Shown piece by piece: positions 58,161 to 64,000 of a stretch of DNA of 64,000 bases; position 1 is the stretch's first letter; every line of letters begins with the position of its first letter. Both the position numbers and the translations under genes were made by a program. The notes under the pieces were generated by a model. It had not been told where the DNA came from, made no database searches, and worked only from the letters and a program-made list of their open reading frames with translations. The DNA is from Zantedeschia hybrid cultivar (taxonomy: Eukaryota; Streptophyta; Magnoliopsida; Alismatales; Araceae): positions 59,030,650 through 59,094,649 of the forward strand of contig JARZZO010000002.1 of assembly GCA_030544215.1 (NCBI GenBank), written 5' to 3'.

Positions 58161-58285
58161 GGGCCTTGGGGGGGGGGGGGTTTAAATAGACCCCCAAGGC
58201 CCAAACTAGCCGTTGCTGGCCGTTTGGGAACGGCCAGCAACGGTTAGTTTGACCCCCAACGGCTAGTCAAACTAGCCGTTGGGGG
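58161..58285. promoter_or_regulatory. TATA-like box and three stacked hairpins upstream of the hAT gene
   Basis: Going away from the gene: GGGCCTTGGGGG (58161-58172) and CCCCCAAGGCCC (58191-58202) pair perfectly around TTTAAATA (TATTTAAA on the minus strand, 58181-58188). Next, 58203-58224 and 58229-58250 pair over 21 of 22 positions with a 4-base loop. Last, 58253-58267 and 58271-58285 pair perfectly over 15 with a 3-base loop. The motif ACTAGCCGTTG recurs. Subterminal repeats bound by a transposase, or a promoter, would fit. The box is about 175 bp before the ATG. Confidence 0.55.
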
Positions 58286-58430
58286 CCGGGTCGGGCCGAT
58301 CCGAGCCGACCCAGCCCGATCCGGCTTGGATCGTCCGATCCGAATCCTGGACTCGGCCAGGTTACTCGGGATTGGCACGGATGGCCCAAAACCGGTCCGA
58401 CTCGGCCGATCCGAGCCGAGTTTTTGACCC
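58286..58430. repeat. GATCGG/CCGATC-rich dispersed repeat
   Basis: Repeated GGCCGATCCGAGCC, CCCGATCC, TCGTCCGATCCGAATCC and GGCCGATCCGAGCCGAG units lie between the hairpins and the left end of segmental-duplication copy 2. Confidence 0.6.
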
Positions 58431-58639
58431 TTGGGCACCACAATCCTATAGAATCAAGAAAAAGAGTGTACAATAAATTAACTTCCATAAACCCACCCTA
58501 CAAACCCAGTAAGACAAGGGGTGTTGTTCCCCATACAAAAACCCATGATTACATCAAAACGAAAGTTTAGATCCCTCCTTCACAGGATCACACATCCCTA
58601 AACATAATTATTTCCAACCCGTGCTCCCAATCAACCAGG

Positions 58640-60600
58640 GAGCCAAAACTAAACATAGATCACAATCCCTTGGTCAGCCCACCCCTCAACCCTTCTAGAC
58701 CCCCTAAGGCAACGGAGTTCCCCCTCATTTTTTCCTTGGAAATAAATTTCATCACCTTCCCATCTGACCTGTTTAAAAAGAAACCCAAAATACCTCTCAA
58801 ACATTTCATCTCACCAATATAAGCGTCTCTGATGGCCCAATCATGCTTGACTTGACAAATCTCTGCCGCGGACACCTCACTTGTTAAAGCTCCTTTTGAT
58901 TTTAGCAATTTCTCGATTCGGGCAAGTGTTTGAGACAGATCTGAGTTCTTGTCCTCACATCTTCTAGGACCATAGAAGTTAGGAATACGCAGGAGACTCA
59001 TAACCGTTGGCATGTCCAGGAGTCCCAATCAGAATGTCCTCCTTAAGCATCTCAAAATCTAAAGACTACTCAATAAAGCTGTGCCCTGGAGGTTTCTCGA
59101 CCGCACCAATCTGATGCAAGCCCTCCAGCCTAGGCAGCGAAGAAGCAATGATATCCACTCCTGATGAGGAGATGGAGAAGGTTGTCACCAGCATAGATTG
59201 CAGAAAGATCCCATTGGCTGCAAGAAGGTCTGCCTTTGCTGGGGGTCAATATCCAAAAGGGCCACTCCAGCCAGTCCAGAGGTGATTCCAAGCTTCTCTG
59301 CCTCATCCCCTAGGGTTACACCCCTAGTTGAAGCAGATGTCCATTCACAATCACATCCAATGGCCACCACTGCAGCCTCAGGGTTATGGACCACCATCAC
59401 CCTCTGCTTAAGATGACCAACTGGTTCTATCTCCAGTCCATATCTATAACACCCCCACCCCGAGAGGGAACGGCAACCCACCACGATGCTGAAGAAGTCC
59501 CCATATATGTCTAAGTATGCCTGTGCATGGGACGTGCTTGACCTGTGCGTGGCCTGCTCTCATTTCAGTAGACACCCACATAACCCAATTTGAAGTCAAA
59601 TTTGAACTTTCAAATGACCGGCCCACTTCACAGACGCAGCATAATGCAAGGAGTTGCCTGCAGCCACCAGCACCAGGCATCCCTAGGGTTTTCAGGCCCC
59701 AAGAAGATGGAGCTGCCCCCCAGCCCCCCTGAACCACCATGCCTAGCCAAGATTTAGAGGACCTCTCACCACCACCATCCACCCCACTGCCCTCCTGGAT
59801 CCAAACCTCAAAGTTAAAAGCCCAAGGGATGAGACTGATCCTCATAGGTAGCCAGCTGTCCTCCATGGCAGCAGCACACGAACACAAATCTACCTGGTGT
59901 CCTCCATCCCCTTCTCATCCACTTTAACTACGAACCCAATGACTTAAGCTACCTTCTTCTTCTTCACCACCCCTGCCTTGAAAGAGCAGTGGAATATTCA
60001 AATCAACCCAAATTGGATTGCTTTTCAGATGTTCACACCAACGCCTGGTCCCCATCTCATTACCTCAAAATCAACTACATCAACGTCAATGACCACATGT
60101 TTTCTAACAAGATCTCTTCCACCATCTTTTGAGTGGGGCATCCCATGAGCAATTTTCCCATCTCCAAGATGGCACACAGTCCATGCTGTCGTTCCGTCCG
60201 AGCAATAGCCATCTTCTGTGCAATCGCCTACAACTGCACATCCAAACCTGCACTCCTAAACACCAGCTAGGAGGAAAGAATCTCCCATCTTTCCCCGTCA
60301 ATATCTTCGTTGGGTAAGTTAACACAAACCTCTCTAACATGTGCAGATCAATAATCGATCTTTACCCTGGATTTCGCTCCCCACCAGGCATCCCTTCCCC
60401 AGAGCGCAGTCACAACTCAAGCAGCATGACCACCCAATGACCATAACAGAAGCACGAAAGACAGAGATCCTTTTCCTAGATATCTGATCTACCAGAGCTC
60501 CATCTCTCTTTCCCGTCCAGTTCTCTACCATCGCCGTCCTGTTTGTTTCTGCCCTTCTCAGCTCTCCCACGCACATCTTTCAGGTACCCAAAACTTTAAT
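58640..60600 (-). pseudogene. Decayed, unrecognised element body (copy 2 of 24205-26470)
   Basis: The same broken readings as in copy 1. Two are longer here: 122 codons at 58660-59028 (KHDWAIRDAYIGEMKC, then GNSVALGGLEGLRGGLTKGL), because the 49-bp interruption is absent, and 147 codons at 59444-59887, which spans two of copy 1's readings. It has no reverse transcriptase, transposase or ORF1 motif that I can name. Comparing the two copies is the best route to the original frame. Confidence 0.35.
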
Positions 60601-61584
60601 ATAGCATATAAGAAGACAGAATGAAAACTAAAAACTGTTCACAGATGAAAATGACAAATCGCAACCATTATGAAGTGGGATTGCACCGATAATGGATTCA
60701 GAGCAGAAATCTAATGAGATATTATCCATAAGAGAAAACCAAGAAATCAGAAACATCACAATAGGGGTGTCAATGGCCAGACTTGAAGAAGCCTAAGCTC
60801 AACCTGGTTTATGAAGCACAGACCGGGCCTGGGGAAAAGGTAAGTTTTTGCACAATTGACCCAACCTGGTGTATTCTCCTGAAAGCCCAGTTTAATCCAG
60901 CCTGCCTTGGCTTTTAGAGAGGCAAAAACAATACCCAAATATGGGTTATAGGTTGATAGATCGACATGCGACTGCAATCTGAGGGGCATGACAAGTGTTA
61001 AGGTCCACAAGCTGTAGGGAAATCTAGTGAAGGGTTAAATGAGAATGGGATAAGGATTAAGTTTAAGGGGGAAAATGCATATAAGCACACAAGATTGGCT
61101 GGCAGAGCCAAGTAGCCAACTTGGTATGTGAGCCACCCCGGTCATGTACTTCAACATATCAGTCAATTTCATATCTCAAAGTCTTTTTATTCTAGATTCA
61201 TCACACACTTCATGTCTTCAACATAACAAGCCAACCATGTACCTTTATTTTTTAAATTATAGATTTTACACCCTTTCATTGTTCATTCTAGTGATTTACA
61301 TAACTTTTGAAAGATGAGAGATATTTAGTAACATACACGCTGAATACATGCTGACAGCCTCTACTCCACAAACCTAGCCCCATGCATGTGTTGACACAGA
61401 CCTTGTGAATCACATATGCACATTAGTTACTACATGTACAATTATGTCACATAGGTTTATGCCCCAAAAAATGAAGATTTCTTGGAAAATATGACAAGAC
61501 TATAGAAAAATTATTGCCTTAAATTAAAAAATATTATAATATTACCACAGGAGTACTACAAACAATGCTCAACTATATTTCAAC

Positions 61585-62760
61585 CAATGTCTTTTTTTTT
61601 TTGGAAGAGTGACGAAGGTCACAATTTCATTGATTAAGGTAACAGGTCCAAGGCAGAAGTCCAAAAGGAAAAAGCCTCTCATCCTACTAGTGAACTGAAT
61701 GAAAAGGTACACGCTAGAAACTTGAAGGAAAAAACTGTTTTATCAAGGGAATAAAACAGCAATAAGAGAACAAGAAACGGAATTAAGAAATCATCATCTT
61801 CCATTGCCTTGCTTTCGTCAACAGATCCTGATTACAGTGTTGGTATTTGGTACAGTCCTGCAGGTTTTGCCCAGTTAGCAGCAACCTGCAGAGCTTTCCC
61901 AGCAAACCCGCTACCACTTTCAAATTCTCCTCTAAAAATCCTTCCATTCCTCTCGAGCCAGACTGACCAAAGCAGAGCAGGGCACAGTAGAGACCATAAG
62001 CACCTTAGAGCTGGAAAAGGACACATGATTCCACCATCTGATATGCTCCATAACAGAAGAATGAAGCCTCCACCTAATACCAAGAAGCCTACACAGGATT
62101 TCCCATTGCGCAATAATGATACCACAACCAAAACACAGGTGATTCTGGTCCTCTTCAACAGAAGCGCAAAACATGCATTTAGAGCAGGATCTGGTGAAGA
62201 TTCTACTAATCCTTTTAGCCGTTGGCAACCTGTTCCAGGTTATCTTCCATAAAAACAATGTGATTTTGTTTGGTAAATCATGAGACCAAACAATATCACT
62301 CTACCACACTTTGCATCCTCCATTACTAAGAATCTTCACAAGGGAATAACAGAAAATTCTCCATTCAAGTTCCATCTCCAAGCCCTTTTATCCCGTCGGT
62401 CTGAGGTTAAGTGCAGCTGATTAAAACTATTGAGCACAGTGATAAGCTCCTCAAATTGCAATTCAGTGGGATTTATTCTGAGCAGTAATTCCAATTGTCC
62501 TCTGCTAATATAAGAGCATACATTGGTATTGTGTCTTCAGAATTCCTGACAGCTGAAAACTGGCTACTGAACTGATTTGCCAAAACACGATCGGACCGCC
62601 ATTTATCCTTCCAAAACATAATATGTTGACCATTCCCTAAACACATAGTGTAAGAAACTGAAACTATATCAGCAGTTCTCACAATCTATTTCCAGATAGG
62701 TGACACAGAGATTGGGAAAATTTTTGCCATAGGGAAAACATCTGGCCTTTTGATTACTTG
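61585..62760 (-). pseudogene. 5'-truncated LINE, ORF2 C-terminal part (copy 2)
   Basis: Copy of 28030-29240. The zf-RVT Cys/His block (CMFCASVEEDQNHLCFGCG) is at 61932-62258 and GNGQHIMFWKDKW at 62473-62682. The long reading of copy 1 is broken here by small indels near 61845, 62026 and 62345. Confidence 0.78.
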
Positions 62761-63237
62761 TCAACTTATCCAACCATGGTTTGTCTCAAATGAGGGATGG
62801 ACACACGAAGGAAAACAAGCAAGAGTTGAGTTACACTGACCCTGTGACTGGACCAAAACGACATTGGGTGGGTTGATGATTCCTTGACTCCTCCCCATTC
62901 ACCTTGATACAATCTTCGTCGGTTGAGGACACAACCAGATTAGATCATATTCAAGAAATAAAGCCTTATGTACCTCGCCTTCTGATTTGTCAGGCTATCA
63001 ATATAATTTGTCAGGCTCTCAAGTGTCTTCATCTACATATAATCTTCTAATGTATGCATTTCCAGGCCATCCCTTCTCTTCCAAAATTCAAACATGGGCC
63101 TTACCCTTTTGATTCATGCTTGCATGAAAAAGATAATTGAGTGGAAAAGAATGGGTGCACTCTGGTATGCCCCTTTTCTGCTTGTGTTCTCCGTAAATTA
63201 TACTATAAAATATCTACGGTCCATAAATACTAATCTT

Positions 63238-63940
63238 TTTTTTTTTAAATTGTGGGATGGTACCACTTGTATGATAAAGAGAAAGTGTACATGTACAGTT
63301 AAGAAGGGAAAAGAACCGAATCCCCCCTATACAAAACACCAAAAAGATGCATTCCCCCACTCATCTCTCCTGCAGAAGACAAAACAAGGAGTTACAAGAG
63401 TCCACATTACAAGATACTTTAGCTCACCCTAGAACCTTCTTACAAACAAAAGAGAAAATCCTATTCAGAGTGCCCGCTTCCTGCCTAAAAATACTAATCA
63501 TACAGTGGATGGCTAGATCTACTATCCTCACAATATAAATTTGTGAAAAAGTAAATACTCTATAAGTGAGAAAGAGGATATCTTCAGTCCAGCATTCAAT
63601 CCCACATAATCAAGAGGTGGAAAGACACATTCAGTCTTCCGGATAGTGTAAACTCTTCTACATGTTAATGCAGAAATCAAGAACATGGCAGACTCTAGAA
63701 AGCATACTGGTGTGGAGTAGCTCCCTAGCTAATTTATACCACAGCTTAAATGTATTGCCAAACTCAAGGCATATCCATAGATTATTAACGGGAAGATTCA
63801 GTTAGCAGTGAAGAAATATTGTGGTATATGATTCAGAAAAAATTGTCAGATAGGGAAGGAAGGGGATTTTCTGAGCCTAATATAGCAGAGTCAGCCAATT
63901 AGGTGGTACAATCCACTACTTTATTTCAAAAAAAAAAAAG
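63238..63940 (-). mobile_element. LINE 3'-end fragment (copy 2)
   Basis: Copy of 29735-30400. The plus view begins with a T-run, then GTGGGATGGTACCACTTG and ATGATAAAGAGAAAGTG, closer to the shared LINE 3' motif than copy 1, which has lost CCA in GGTACC. Confidence 0.5.
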
Positions 63941-64000
63941 AAGCAGATTCAGCCAATTAGGTAGGCATATGTCTGACAAGAGAATATGGAGATAGGAAAC

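Larger units (their letters stand above)
58433..64000. repeat. Segmental duplication, copy 2 (continues past the window)
   Basis: Direct copy of 24214-30463. Differences include loss of about 49 bp at 58760, about 20 bp near 59625, about 14 bp near 59670 and about 0.55 kb near 61358, and a single 23-bp unit where copy 1 has three. It contains about 30 bp near 63496-63525 that copy 1 lacks. The left junction falls inside the GGCACCAC motif of a LINE-like 3' end. Confidence 0.92.

Noticed and set aside
61809..62252. 147-codon plus-strand reading
   Set aside because: Antisense to the LINE zf-RVT domain; the minus strand carries the recognisable motif.
1..64000. CRISPR arrays, bacterial operons, rRNA and tRNA genes
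   Set aside because: No regularly spaced direct repeats, no Shine-Dalgarno-led gene runs and no tRNA-like cloverleaf or rRNA sequence was recognised by eye; tRNAscan-SE and an rRNA search would settle the RNA genes.

Overview
The window is plant nuclear DNA, and almost all of it is transposable elements and their remains. It carries L1-type LINEs, hAT transposase pseudogenes, a TRIM-like LTR remnant, MITE-like modules, microsatellites and spliceosomal-looking gene fragments, and no bacterial-style operons. The only intact-looking cellular genes are three copies of a nuclear-encoded mitochondrial ribosomal protein uS19m (RPS19). Their very high third-position GC in AT-rich surroundings suits a monocot, possibly a palm or another non-grass commelinid. 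That placement is inference.

Layout. 1-6,012: a palindrome of about 5.75 kb (arms near 265-2850 and 3418-6012, loop of about 570 bp) with one uS19m gene in each arm, built partly from AT-rich MITE-like modules. 6-24 kb: gene-exon-like scraps, two LINE fragments, a foldback element, tandem duplications, a TRIM remnant, a MITE and simple repeats. 24.2-30.5 kb: a segment that recurs as a direct duplication at 58.4-64.0 kb and runs off the window. 31.4-42.6 kb: two full-length LINEs on the minus strand, each flanked by a perfect target-site duplication (12 bp and 14 bp) and separated by 43 bp. 43.7-45.5 kb: a putative exon with a mitochondrial-presequence-like reading, then the third uS19m copy, which shares loop and arm sequence with the palindrome. 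48.5-52.3 kb: a decayed plus-strand hAT transposase gene interrupted by a plastid rps19 pseudogene (a NUPT). 52.7-55.8 kb: a LINE fragment and an LTR-like end. 57.0-58.3 kb: the 5' half of a second, related hAT gene on the minus strand, preceded by a TATA-like box and three stacked hairpins.

How it fits together. There is no pathway here. The uS19m genes would supply a protein of the mitochondrial small ribosomal subunit; copy 3 (45,014-45,364) looks best preserved and copy 2 (3,639-3,989) looks worst. The rest records successive insertions. The LINEs supply reverse transcriptase and endonuclease but both are broken by stops and frameshifts. Several LINE 3' ends share one GTGGATGGTACC-like motif. 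All identifications are by eye, with no alignment or database search; boundaries given without a target-site duplication are approximate.
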